Of a stretch of 64,000 nt of DNA, positions 10,674-19,646 are shown in pieces. Within the stretch, counting starts at the first letter, position 1; every line of letters begins with the position of its first letter. The DNA is taken from assembly GCF_040419245.1 (NCBI RefSeq), contig NZ_JAZHOH010000001.1, positions 2,232,001 through 2,296,000 of the forward strand. Direction: 5' to 3'. Under the pieces are notes generated by a model. That model was not told the DNA's origin, did no database searches, and saw only the letters and a list, made by a program, of their open reading frames with translations. This stretch comes from Ewingella sp. CoE-038-23. GTDB lineage: Bacteria; Pseudomonadota; Gammaproteobacteria; Enterobacterales; Enterobacteriaceae. A program made the translations under genes and the position numbers.

Positions 10674-11249
10674 ATGAAACTCGACCCAAAAACAACCGCG
10701 CTGGTATTAATCGACTTACAGAAAGGCATTTTGCCGTTTGCCGGTGGCCCGCACAGTGCACAGCAGGTTCTGGATAATTCGGCCGATTTGGCAAAACGCT
10801 TTCGCAAACTGGGCGCGCCGGTCGTGATGGTTCGCGTCGGTTGGTCTGACACCTTTGCAGAAGCGCTGAAGCAAGAAGTGGATCGCCCGTCCCCTGCGCC
10901 AGAAGGCGGCCTGCCTGCAGTTTGGTGGGAATTCCCCGAGCAGTTGGAAGTCACCGACAGCGACATTCAAGTGGTGAAACGCCAATGGGGTGCTTTCTAC
11001 GGTACGGATCTGGAATTGCAACTGCGCCGTCGCGGCATCACTACCATCGTGCTGGCCGGGATCTCCACTAACATTGGCGTGGAGTCCACCGCGCGTAACG
11101 CATGGGAACAGGGCTTCTCGCTGGTTATCGCCGAAGATGCTTGCAGTGCGCACGACAATGACAACCACCAGTCTAGCGTGAAGAACATCTTCCCGCGCAT
11201 CTCCCGCGTTCGTTCTACCGCCGAGGTACTTGCCGCCCTGCCGCAGTAA
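10674..11249 (+). CDS. yecD: YecD isochorismatase-like hydrolase
   Basis: 191-residue member of the isochorismatase/cysteine hydrolase superfamily; substrate unknown. ATG 10674 is preferred because GGGAG lies at good spacing and [16 protein letters not shown] aligns with relatives. The Asp (IDLQKG) and Lys (KRQWGAFYG) of the usual triad are present, but the motif that normally carries the nucleophilic Cys reads [14 protein letters not shown], with Gly at that place. The protein may therefore be non-catalytic or use another mechanism; E. coli YecD shows the same change. Confidence 0.88.
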   Translation: MKLDPKTTALVLIDLQKGILPFAGGPHSAQQVLDNSADLAKRFRKLGAPVVMVRVGWSDTFAEALKQEVDRPSPAPEGGLPAVWWEFPEQLEVTDSDIQVVKRQWGAFYGTDLELQLRRRGITTIVLAGISTNIGVESTARNAWEQGFSLVIAEDACSAHDNDNHQSSVKNIFPRISRVRSTAEVLAALPQ

Positions 11250-11276
11250 GGTTAGTCTGTTTGGTATTGAAATTTT

Positions 11277-11300
11277 ACGCCGCCTCCGGGCGGCGTTTTC
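11277..11300 (+). terminator. Terminator between yecD and yecE
   Basis: Stem ACGCCGCC/GGCGGCGT with a TCCG loop followed by TTTTC. It separates yecD from yecE, although a short T run may let some transcription through. Confidence 0.7.
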
Positions 11301-11318
11301 ATTAAGGAAGGCCAGCGA

Positions 11319-12137
11319 ATGTATATCGGATTGCCACAGTGGAACCACAGCGCGTGGGGGAAAATCGGTCTGCGTGATTTAGCGGATTACTCACGCTACT
11401 TCAATTGTGTCGAGGGCAACACCACCTTTTATGCCCTGCCAAAACCCGAAATCGTAATGCGCTGGCGCGATATGACTCCCGAAGATTTTCGCTTCTGCTT
11501 CAAGTTCCCTTCCTTAATTAGCCACAAGGCCGCGCTGCGCGACTGCGAGGCGGATATTGCCGAGTTTTATCAGGTGATTGAGCCACTCGGCTCGCGCATT
11601 GGTCAGTTATGGTTACAGCTGCCGAGCGCCTTCGCCCCGCGCGATCTAGACCGGCTGTGGCAGTTTATGGATGCATTGCCAACAGGCTTTGATTACGGCG
11701 TAGAGGTTCGCCATCAAGATTTCTTCGCCAAAGGGGAAGATGAGCGCGCCCTTAACCAAGGTTTGCATCAGCGGGGGATCAGCCGGGTGATATTAGACAG
11801 CCGCCCGGTGCATAACGCCAAGCCGCTGACCGAAGCCGTGCGCGAGGCGCAGAGAAAGAAACCCGTGCTGCCTGTGCATGCGCTGGTCACCGCCGAACGC
11901 CCGATTGTGCGTTTAATCGGCGGCGACGTGCTGGAGGACAACCAGCACTTCTTCAAGGTATGGGTGGAAAAGCTCAAACAGTGGCAGGCCAATCAGCATC
12001 AGCCCTACCTGTTTATTCATACGCCAGATTGCAGCGACGCCCCCCAGCAGGCGCAGAAGCTGTGGCAGCAATTACGCCTGACACTGCCTGACCTGCCGCC
12101 CGCCCCAGACTGGCCGGAGCAGGACTCCTTGTTCTAA
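11319..12137 (+). CDS. yecE: YecE, DUF72 family protein
   Basis: 272 residues, the same length as E. coli YecE. DUF72 proteins have a TIM-barrel-like fold and no established reaction. Conserved stretches include YIGLPQW at the N-terminus, FNCVEGNTTFYALP, FCFKFP and YGVEVRH. It lies in the usual yecD-yecE-yecN-cmoAB series. Confidence 0.92.
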   Translation: MYIGLPQWNHSAWGKIGLRDLADYSRYFNCVEGNTTFYALPKPEIVMRWRDMTPEDFRFCFKFPSLISHKAALRDCEADIAEFYQVIEPLGSRIGQLWLQLPSAFAPRDLDRLWQFMDALPTGFDYGVEVRHQDFFAKGEDERALNQGLHQRGISRVILDSRPVHNAKPLTEAVREAQRKKPVLPVHALVTAERPIVRLIGGDVLEDNQHFFKVWVEKLKQWQANQHQPYLFIHTPDCSDAPQQAQKLWQQLRLTLPDLPPAPDWPEQDSLF

Positions 12138-12306
12138 ATCGCGAGGCGTGAGAGCTGTTCTATTAATGCGTTTTTTTTAGCGATTTGCGTTATTCATCAA
12201 GACACTGAAATGTTACCTCGTTATCATTGCCTCGAAAATTGTCAGTGGCTTCTGCGGATTATTTGCCTTAGTCCCCAAGCCAACTCTGTAATATCGAGGT
12301 TGTAAA

Positions 12307-12705
12307 ATGATCAGCGCGTTATATGTCGTGCTCGCCGCAGTGCTACTGCTTAAATTGTCATTCGACGTGGTTCGTTTACGCACGCAATACCGTATTTCCA
12401 CCGGCGACGGCGGCTCCTATGAACTCCAGACCGCGATCCGGGTACACGGCAACGCCGTTGAATATCTGCCGATTGGCTGCTTGTTATTAGTCATGATGGA
12501 GATGAACGGTGCCGAAGCCTGGATGGTTCACGTTTGTGGATTGATGTTAATTGCGGGCCGTCTTTGTCATTACTATGGGTTAAAAAATCGGGAATTCGGT
12601 TGGCGTCGCAACGGCATGGCCGCAACCTATATTTCTTTACTCCTCATGGTAGGAGTCAATACCTTTTATCTACCCTGGTCGCAGTTTCTCAATATTCGCT
12701 GGTAG
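12307..12705 (+). CDS. yecN: YecN, MAPEG-family membrane protein
   Basis: 132 residues with about four hydrophobic segments, matching the MAPEG family (membrane-associated eicosanoid/glutathione metabolism relatives). The bacterial role is unknown. The conserved RVHGNAVEYLPIGC motif includes the family's Arg/Asn-Glu core. GAGG lies 7 nt before the start. Confidence 0.9.
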   Translation: MISALYVVLAAVLLLKLSFDVVRLRTQYRISTGDGGSYELQTAIRVHGNAVEYLPIGCLLLVMMEMNGAEAWMVHVCGLMLIAGRLCHYYGLKNREFGWRRNGMAATYISLLLMVGVNTFYLPWSQFLNIRW

Positions 12706-12866
12706 TGGTTTCTCTCCATAACGGTTTTCCGTAGCCAGCATTTACGGGGAGGAAGCTCTGCCTCCCCGCTCCGCCTCAACAATACGTCGTTTTTACCGGT
12801 ATCTGCCTCACGCGTACTCTGCTAAAATCTGCCCTCAAAATTACGCTCCCTCAATCTTTGGTCTGA

Positions 12867-14587
<1,721 letters not shown>

Positions 14588-14628
14588 TGCGGCGGTGAAA
14601 CAGGCCGAAAATGGCCAAGAGCAGGCAT

Positions 14629-14658
14629 AAAAAATGGCGGTCTTATCCGCCATTTTTT
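14629..14658. terminator. Bidirectional terminator after cmoB
   Basis: AAAATGGCGG/CCGCCATTTT stem with a 6-nt loop, flanked by A and T runs, so it can serve cmoB and the convergent zinc-ribbon gene. Confidence 0.9.
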
Positions 14659-14683
14659 GCATGTTAAAAACCCTGTCGCAGCG

Positions 14684-14911
14684 CTACATCGATCGCCTTG
14701 AGAAATCCTCATCCACTTCATTAATCGGAGTTTGGCTTATCCAGGTATGCTCGGTGTACACCACGATAGTGTCAGCCCGAGTGGGTGTCCCACAGGCGCG
14801 ACAAATCAGCGCTTTTACCGCCAAATCCATCGGTTTGGTTTTGCTCACTGTAAATCTATCAGACCCACAGTTTTCGCAATAAATTTGCATATCCGGCATA
14901 TTGTTGTGCAT
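14684..14911 (-). CDS. Small zinc-ribbon protein, unknown function
   Basis: 75 residues, or 71 from the second ATG at 14899. Two CxxC pairs (YCENCGS and ICRACGT) about 25 residues apart form a classic zinc ribbon, followed by an acidic tail. It lies between cmoB and attL, so it belongs to the host rather than the prophage. I do not recognise a named homologue. The start is uncertain because no good ribosome binding site is seen. Confidence 0.65.
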   Translation of the reverse strand: MHNNMPDMQIYCENCGSDRFTVSKTKPMDLAVKALICRACGTPTRADTIVVYTEHTWISQTPINEVDEDFSRRSM

Positions 14912-15090
14912 TAGGACTATGCCTATTGCAATCTCCGCGAAGTGAAAAATCCAGTTCTATAAAGATAGCCAATGCCGCGAAAAATAGCGATAGGGCTTAA
15001 GAGAAAACGCACTTAAAGATGTTATGGTTAAATTTCTCTTATGAATGAAAATTGACCACGCCGAATTCGCCGCGCGCAGAATAAAAAAAA

Positions 15091-15108
15091 CCCCGCCAAA
15101 ATGACGGG
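15091..15108. repeat. attL core, 18-bp direct repeat
   Basis: CCCCGCCAAAATGACGGG, identical to 56008-56025. The bases flanking the repeat differ on both sides (A versus G before, C versus G after), so the identity is exactly 18 bp. Host sequence with a run of eight A lies to its left. Confidence 0.92.
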
Positions 15109-15228
15109 CGAGCCGTTCCACGCCTTGATATTAACATCAATAAAATCAATTACTTGATATGAATACTGTTTATTTATACTGTATATTTATGTCGATTATG
15201 CGAACGTTTTAAGTTATTTTATCCACCT

Positions 15229-15252
15229 CAGCACCCCCTGCAGCACCCCCTG
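15229..15252 (+). repeat. Integrase arm-type sites, left
   Basis: Two abutting copies of CAGCACCCCCTG between attL and int. The same CAGCACCCC word occurs twice next to attR. Paired short repeats on both sides of the core are the expected arrangement of arm-type integrase sites. The second copy ends in the GAGG that is the likely int ribosome binding site. Confidence 0.7.
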
Positions 15253-15264
15253 AGGTAGTTTACG

Positions 15265-16353
15265 ATGGCCTATTACAGTATCGAAAAAAGACTCACCGCT
15301 TCAGGTGAGCTGCGTTACCGCTGCACTGTCGGCGTTAAAGAGGATGGAAAATATCTTCATCGTGAGAGAAAGACTTTCGCAAAACAGAGCTTAGCTAAAG
15401 CTTGGGGTGTCAATCGCGTCGCTGACATTGAACAAAATGGATTACCCCTACCCGCTAAATCAGCCGAAAAAATTCTAACCCTAGGTGAGTTGATTCAAAA
15501 GTATATGGATCATCCGCATGTGAAATTTGGACGCTCGAAAAGAGAAACCCTAAATTTGGTGCTAAGGGCGCATATTGCGACAATACCTTTGAATGAACTT
15601 ACCACGAGCTCGTATATTGACCATGCGGTTATGAGACGGACAACCGTTCAGCCCTCAACTGCCGCTCATGACATAAATTATATTGGCAAAGCCCTCAGCT
15701 CAGCAAAACCACTTTTCGACATCTCTATCGATTACGAGGCTTTTATCACCGCTAGAGAAACAATGCGGCAGATGGAGATCATTGGAACGGGCAAGACTCG
15801 AAGCCGAAGACCTACGGGTATTGAGCTAGATAGGATTATTGAACGGTTAAAGGAAAAAACAGTTACGTCCTATTCGGGAGCACCATTCGCAGACATTTTG
15901 ATGTTCTCTATTCTATCCTGCATGAGGATAGGAGAAGTCACCAGAATTCAGTGGTCCGATGTTGATAAAAAGAACCGGGCGGTTCTGGTTCGAGACCGGA
16001 AAGACCCGCGTAAAAAACTGGGCAATCACATGGTTGTACCTCTTCTCGGTCAGGCATGGGAAATACTGGAAAACCAACCTGAGAACGGTGACTGCGTGTT
16101 TCCTTTTAAGGAGCGCTCTCTAACTCAGACGTTTCGACAGGTCACTAAAGAATTGGGTGTTGAAGACCTTCACTACCATGACTTGCGCCGGGAAGGTGCC
16201 AGTCGATTATTTGAAGCAGGATTTAGCTTAGAAGAAGTGGCGCAGGTTACTGGGCACAAGTCATTAGATATCCTGTGGAAGGTATACCGCGAAATCTACC
16301 CGCAGACACTGCACGATAAGTTCGAACTTCTTAAATCGAAGTCGCAAGGTTGA
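15265..16353 (+). CDS. int: Phage tyrosine integrase
   Basis: 362-residue tyrosine recombinase that catalyses integration and excision. Catalytic residues are visible: Arg in SCMRIGEVTRI (about 220), HDLRREG (His 305, Arg 308), GHKSLD (His 331) and the nucleophile Tyr 341 in KVYREIYP. The N-terminal ~60 residues (RCTVGVKEDGKYLHRERKTF) fit an arm-binding domain. It is read away from attL; in the free phage it would lie downstream of attP and of the early operon. Arm repeats overlap its leader, so binding of Int could limit its own expression. Confidence 0.93.
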   Translation: MAYYSIEKRLTASGELRYRCTVGVKEDGKYLHRERKTFAKQSLAKAWGVNRVADIEQNGLPLPAKSAEKILTLGELIQKYMDHPHVKFGRSKRETLNLVLRAHIATIPLNELTTSSYIDHAVMRRTTVQPSTAAHDINYIGKALSSAKPLFDISIDYEAFITARETMRQMEIIGTGKTRSRRPTGIELDRIIERLKEKTVTSYSGAPFADILMFSILSCMRIGEVTRIQWSDVDKKNRAVLVRDRKDPRKKLGNHMVVPLLGQAWEILENQPENGDCVFPFKERSLTQTFRQVTKELGVEDLHYHDLRREGASRLFEAGFSLEEVAQVTGHKSLDILWKVYREIYPQTLHDKFELLKSKSQG

Positions 16354-16390
16354 TCAGTAAATAAAACAGTTCTACTGTATGCATTACCAG
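16350..16390 (+). promoter_or_regulatory. SOS promoter with LexA box
   Basis: CTGTATGCATTACCAG (16375-16390) fits CTG-N10-CAG. A -35-like TTGATC (16350-16355) and a -10-like TACTGT (16373-16378), spaced 17 bp, overlap it, so LexA would block the promoter. The downstream gene starts at 16413. The box differs by one base from the one before the UmuD'-like gene. Confidence 0.75.
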
Positions 16391-16412
16391 TCATTTAGGG
16401 ATCAATCATCAA

Positions 16413-16682
16413 ATGAAAAAACAAGACGAGTTTGGCGGCATGCGTTTACTGACGGAATTCCAGACGGCTCACAGTGCGTTGGGCGAGTTCATTATTCTTC
16501 AGTCTTCGTTTGTGGATACCCTGAAGGCCATCTCTTCACTGAAACACGAAGACTATCCAGACCAGACGGTCATGATCAGGCTCAGCGAAGCGAAGGCATT
16601 GATCGCAGAACTGCAAAAGCGCGTGGATTACATCGAGGCAGGAATTGAAGATGTCGGTACCAGAACCACGGTTCTGGACTGA
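16413..16682 (+). CDS. SOS-controlled small phage protein, unknown function
   Basis: 89 residues, unrecognised. The C-terminal half (LSEAKALIAELQKRVDYIEA) looks like an amphipathic coiled coil. The N-terminal half has a hydrophobic stretch (LGEFIILQSSFVDTL) too polar for a clear membrane segment. It starts 22 bp after a LexA box and lies directly downstream of int. Regulation by LexA is inferred from the box alone. It could be an accessory factor of induction or excision. Confidence 0.65.
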   Translation: MKKQDEFGGMRLLTEFQTAHSALGEFIILQSSFVDTLKAISSLKHEDYPDQTVMIRLSEAKALIAELQKRVDYIEAGIEDVGTRTTVLD

Positions 16683-16783
16683 GGGGAAGTTTATCAGATG
16701 CTCAAACTTGGTATTACGTTAACGGAAATAGCGACATAACTAAGTTTAAACTACTAGCACTTTTTTAAAGGTGTGAGACATCT

Positions 16784-16951
16784 ATGCTTATCTCAAAACA
16801 TGACGTTATGGTGCTTCTTCATATCAAGTCCCGCGATACCCTCTATAGGTACGAGCGTGATAGAGATTTCCCTGCTGCGCTAAAGACCCACCCCACACTT
16901 TACGTAAAAAAACACGTCATCGAATGGATTGATCAACAGAGCAAAAAGTGA
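16784..16951 (+). CDS. AlpA-like small helix-turn-helix protein, putative excisionase
   Basis: 55 residues. The pattern VLLHIKSRDTLYRYERD followed by DFPAALKT and YVKKHVIEWIDQQ is the compact winged-helix layout of AlpA/MerR-like phage regulators and excisionases. Position just after int supports a role as recombination directionality factor; the PrtN-like protein at the other end of the prophage is an alternative. Function is inferred from fold pattern and position. Confidence 0.65.
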   Translation: MLISKHDVMVLLHIKSRDTLYRYERDRDFPAALKTHPTLYVKKHVIEWIDQQSKK

Positions 16952-16980
16952 ACACAGCCTAATTGATAAGGAGTAAGTTC

Positions 16981-17589
16981 ATGAGTAACAGAGGGATAAT
17001 TGGATATGTTGGCCTTGAGGATTGGTGGGATAGGGATTTGATGGAGATAGATAGGGCCTCGATTAAATCACTATACAGTCCCCTTGTAGGAGAAACTGGA
17101 GAGCTTGATTCTGGATGTGTTGTTAGCAGAACCGACTCGGAAGGTGACCCTGTAAGCCAACTAAGGGTGATTACTGACCTACTCCACTCAAAGTTACCTT
17201 ACGACACCATTCAAAAATTAATTACAAAAGGTGCCTCATTAGCGAGAAATTGCCAAAAGCTTATTGATGCCCATTTTTTTCTAGGCTCCGTCATTACGAT
17301 TGAATATCGCCACAGGTCAACAAAAGAAGGCGCTCTTGACCGAACGGTTTTAGCCTGTCAATGGCAGATAGCCATCTCCGAAGAGATGGGGAGTCTGTTT
17401 TTGAGAAGCCCTTTAATGAATGGATTCATTCCCTCTCATCATGGCTACAACCAGATGATTAGTATTCTGGAAAAGCAGAAGAATTTTTCTGAGGCTATAT
17501 CATTATGCCAACAAGCGAAAAGCCAAGGTTGGCAAGGTCGATGGAATGAGGACATAGAACGTTTAAGCGCGAAAGCACGCAAAACCTAG
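16981..17589 (+). CDS. Hypothetical phage accessory protein
   Basis: 202 residues from ATG 16981, chosen because AAGGAG lies 7 nt upstream; a TTG six codons earlier is less likely. I do not recognise a family. It reads as a soluble mixed alpha/beta protein, with no signal or membrane segment. It sits between the AlpA-like gene and the TAC operon in an AT-rich moron region, so it may be an accessory gene unrelated to the phage cycle. Confidence 0.6.
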   Translation: MSNRGIIGYVGLEDWWDRDLMEIDRASIKSLYSPLVGETGELDSGCVVSRTDSEGDPVSQLRVITDLLHSKLPYDTIQKLITKGASLARNCQKLIDAHFFLGSVITIEYRHRSTKEGALDRTVLACQWQIAISEEMGSLFLRSPLMNGFIPSHHGYNQMISILEKQKNFSEAISLCQQAKSQGWQGRWNEDIERLSAKARKT

Positions 17590-17733
17590 CCCACTAGCCT
17601 GAAGGGACGTTCGGGTGAGGTCGCAGAGATGCGGCATGAAGTTTTTGCGGCATTTGCCGATGAAGTACACACAGCTTGCGGCTGGAGAAGGTTATTTTGG
17701 ATGTCGCGATTTCAGAATTGCCACTCCCCTAGC

Positions 17734-17767
17734 CTTCTTAGCAAGAAGAGGTTAATATATATATTAA
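17734..17767. promoter_or_regulatory. Operator-like palindromes before the TAC operon
   Basis: Two inverted repeats lie just before the toxin gene: CTTCTT/AAGAAG with a 3-nt spacer (17734-17748), and the perfect 16-bp palindrome TTAATATATATATTAA (17752-17767), which could also supply a -10 element. HigA-type antitoxins bind such palindromes to repress their own operon. Confidence 0.5.
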
Positions 17768-17782
17768 GAATGGAACGTTAAC

Positions 17783-18190
17783 ATGGTTCAGGTTACCTTC
17801 AAAGGTGAGTGTCATACAGTGGTCCATTGTGATGGTGCGATTAAATCTCTAGCTGTGGCTATCAGAAGTGTATCACCTTCCAAAAAACAAAGATCCATGA
17901 TGATATCTCTACAACTTCAGATTGAAAGGCTATCATCAGGCAAGAGAACCGCTGAGCTAAGCATTAGAAAAGAAGGCCTGCTTCCATCTTATGAAGGCAG
18001 ACCTAGTAAAAATTTCTGGGCTATAAAAAAGATTCCTATACGCGGCTATTACTGGGAATCTGAGAGGGTGTTTATGACGTACTTCATAAGTCATTACATC
18101 TATAAAGATTTTGATGATTTACATGATTCAGATGTCAAGAAAGTTTGCAATAACTGGGATCGAATCGAGAGAGGGTTAGATGCTAATTGA
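17783..18190 (+). CDS. HigB/RelE-family toxin of a putative TAC system
   Basis: 135 residues. The pattern RLSSGKRTAELSIRKEGLLP, NFWAIKKIPIRGYYW, RVFMTYFISHYIYK and a final NNWDRIERG resembles RelE/HigB-fold mRNA interferases of phages. Such toxins cut mRNA on ribosomes. Toxin-first order and an 11-bp overlap with a helix-turn-helix antitoxin fit the HigBA layout. A third overlapping gene downstream looks like a SecB-type chaperone. The toxin call rests on family pattern; the exact catalytic residues are not assigned. Confidence 0.75.
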   Translation: MVQVTFKGECHTVVHCDGAIKSLAVAIRSVSPSKKQRSMMISLQLQIERLSSGKRTAELSIRKEGLLPSYEGRPSKNFWAIKKIPIRGYYWESERVFMTYFISHYIYKDFDDLHDSDVKKVCNNWDRIERGLDAN

Positions 18191-18599
18191 AAAAATCGCT
18201 GAAGAAAATGCTGACTTACCATACGTTAGCGATATCGTCATGGCTAGCGAACGGTTGATATTCAATGTTACTGAAGACATCCTACTAGCAATGCAGGATT
18301 CTGCAATGACTCAAACCGCTCTTGCTCAAAAAATGGGCAAATCGAAGGCTTTTGTTTCTCAAATTCTTGACGGTCATAGAAATCTTACCCTTAAGACCCT
18401 TTCAGATATTACTTATGCTTTGGGGGCGGAGGTTAAATTAGCAATACTTAAAGACGGTCAGGATGTTTCACATCCCATAATCCCTGAGCGAGAGAGCTAT
18501 ACCAATATCTCGAATGATGTTGGTACCAGCGAAGCAAGGGTGGTGAGATTTGTCATTAAAACCAATCACATGGATTATGAATGTAATGTTGCTCGCTGA
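18180..18599 (+). CDS. HigA-like XRE antitoxin with C-terminal extension
   Basis: 139 residues. The helix-turn-helix is clear: MTQTALAQKMGKSKAFVSQI and the recognition helix region LTLKTLSDITYALG (about 42-80). Beyond it lie roughly 45 extra residues (from about 95) ending in VVRFVIKTNHMDYECNVAR. In TAC systems a C-terminal tail of the antitoxin (ChAD) makes it depend on the SecB-like chaperone, and this extension is a candidate for that. It overlaps the toxin gene by 11 bp and the third gene by about 14 bp, so all three are likely co-translated. Confidence 0.8.
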   Translation: MLIEKIAEENADLPYVSDIVMASERLIFNVTEDILLAMQDSAMTQTALAQKMGKSKAFVSQILDGHRNLTLKTLSDITYALGAEVKLAILKDGQDVSHPIIPERESYTNISNDVGTSEARVVRFVIKTNHMDYECNVAR

Positions 18600-18987
18600 T
18601 ATAAAGCTAATAGAAGTTAACACTTTGGATGTGATCTTCAAGCATGCCATTACTGAGCCCGGGCAAGGAAAAATTAGAGTAGAATATGGTGAAATTGAGT
18701 TCGAGGCAGGTGGTATCCTAACTGTTGACGCTTCAAGTGCCACAATAAGGATTAAGGCCGCCCCAGCGGTTTATGGCTTTAGGGATGGACAAGAAAATGA
18801 TGATTTCTCCCTTAAAATTGGCATCAGCATGCTATATGTTTATCCAAGTAATCAAAGCCTAGACGAAACTTACTTGCAAGAGAATCATTGGTACTTCGCT
18901 TCGATGCTGAAGACATACTTTAAGTTCTATGCGGAAGATATTTTTAATAAGTCCTCTATTGATGGCGTAAAGCTTCCTTACAACTAA
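18586..18987 (+). CDS. SecB-like chaperone of a putative TAC system
   Basis: 133 residues from ATG 18586; an ATG at 18577 is also possible. It is predicted mostly beta with an acidic surface and a C-terminal amphipathic helix: MLYVYPSNQS, then HWYFASMLKTYFKFYAEDIF ending in VKLPYN. This layout, the small size and the position as third gene after higBA match the SecB-like component of TAC modules, which protects the antitoxin until a phage protein titrates it. No residue-level match can be confirmed by eye, so this is an inference from context and pattern. Confidence 0.58.
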   Translation: MLLADIKLIEVNTLDVIFKHAITEPGQGKIRVEYGEIEFEAGGILTVDASSATIRIKAAPAVYGFRDGQENDDFSLKIGISMLYVYPSNQSLDETYLQENHWYFASMLKTYFKFYAEDIFNKSSIDGVKLPYN

Positions 18988-19054
18988 TCCTTAACCCAGC
19001 CGCCGAACTGGGTTATCCCGAATAACAAAAATATCTATGTAGCAATCCGATTTC

Positions 19055-19078
19055 ACCGGCCTAAGTGGCCGGTTTTTT
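19055..19078 (+). terminator. Terminator after the TAC operon
   Basis: ACCGGCC/GGCCGGT stem with a 5-nt loop followed by T6. A weaker hairpin (AACCCAG/CTGGGTT, about 18996-19015) precedes it. It isolates the module from the convergent UmuD'-like gene. Confidence 0.85.
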
Positions 19079-19140
19079 GTGCCCGTTATTTTATCCCTGC
19101 AACACCTGTAATAAATCGCTCTTCCTGCACTTTTCATTGC

Positions 19141-19533
19141 TCACATGCACGGACTATCGTCAAACTCTTCAGTGGTCGTATCATTGATCACGTGCGTCAC
19201 CACACCGAAAATCATCGTCTCTTCCCCTTCACAGTCTCCGCCGTCAATTAGCGTCACCTCATCTGGCCGATCCAATGACTCGAGGCACAACGTAGGGTGA
19301 AACCGCATGCGCTTCAGCATGAACTCACCGCAAACCTCCGCAACGACAATGCTGCCATCACAGGGCTTGCGGGCTGAGTCGATTATCAGCAGCGAGTCTT
19401 TCTTGATACCGGCGCGCCAGCTGGAGCTGGCGGAACGCATGAGATACTGGCCCGGATTGTTAGACCAGTGGCACACGTCGTTCGGCGTTAGTCGACTTGT
19501 TGCATAGTCTGCTGCTGGAGATGGGAAGCCCAT
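19141..19533 (-). CDS. UmuD'-like (HumD-type) translesion polymerase accessory protein
   Basis: 130 residues. UmuD is normally cut by RecA-stimulated self-cleavage before GFPSPAADY; this protein begins MGFPSPAADY, so it is made in the already processed UmuD' form, like HumD of phage P1. The S24 core follows: LMRSASSSWRAG in the region of the nucleophilic Ser (Asp and Met of GDSM changed), LLIIDSA, and EFMLKRMRF with the Lys. UmuD'2 joins host UmuC to form DNA polymerase V. No umuC is present in the prophage. GAGGG lies 7 nt before the start, and a LexA box precedes it. It also lies at the end of the late operon. Confidence 0.88.
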   Translation of the reverse strand: MGFPSPAADYATSRLTPNDVCHWSNNPGQYLMRSASSSWRAGIKKDSLLIIDSARKPCDGSIVVAEVCGEFMLKRMRFHPTLCLESLDRPDEVTLIDGGDCEGEETMIFGVVTHVINDTTTEEFDDSPCM

Positions 19534-19552
19534 AAAATAGCCCTCATAAACA

Positions 19553-19568
19553 CTGGTTATGCATACAG
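19553..19568 (-). promoter_or_regulatory. LexA (SOS) box before the UmuD'-like gene
   Basis: Read on the minus strand, CTGTATGCATAACCAG fits CTG-N10-CAG, and a -10-like TATACT overlaps its upstream edge. It lies about 20 bp before the start codon. Only one base distinguishes it from the box at 16375. Confidence 0.85.
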
Positions 19569-19646
19569 TATAATCATGAGTTTTTTGTGTTGGGAAGTCT
19601 GATTTTGAATGATTGCGTTATGATGCTGATCGCTAAGGGAAGAAAA

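Noticed and set aside
10346..10966. Minus-strand frame of 206 codons between aspS and yecD
   Set aside because: It overlaps the conserved yecD coding region and the promoter gap; no homology pattern.
15091..15108. tRNA or tmRNA gene as attachment site
   Set aside because: No cloverleaf or CCA-end-like sequence at either end; the repeat is a terminator stem-loop.
15170..15200. Possible LexA box before int (CTGTATATTTATGTCG)
   Set aside because: Only one half site is good; the second half lacks CAG.
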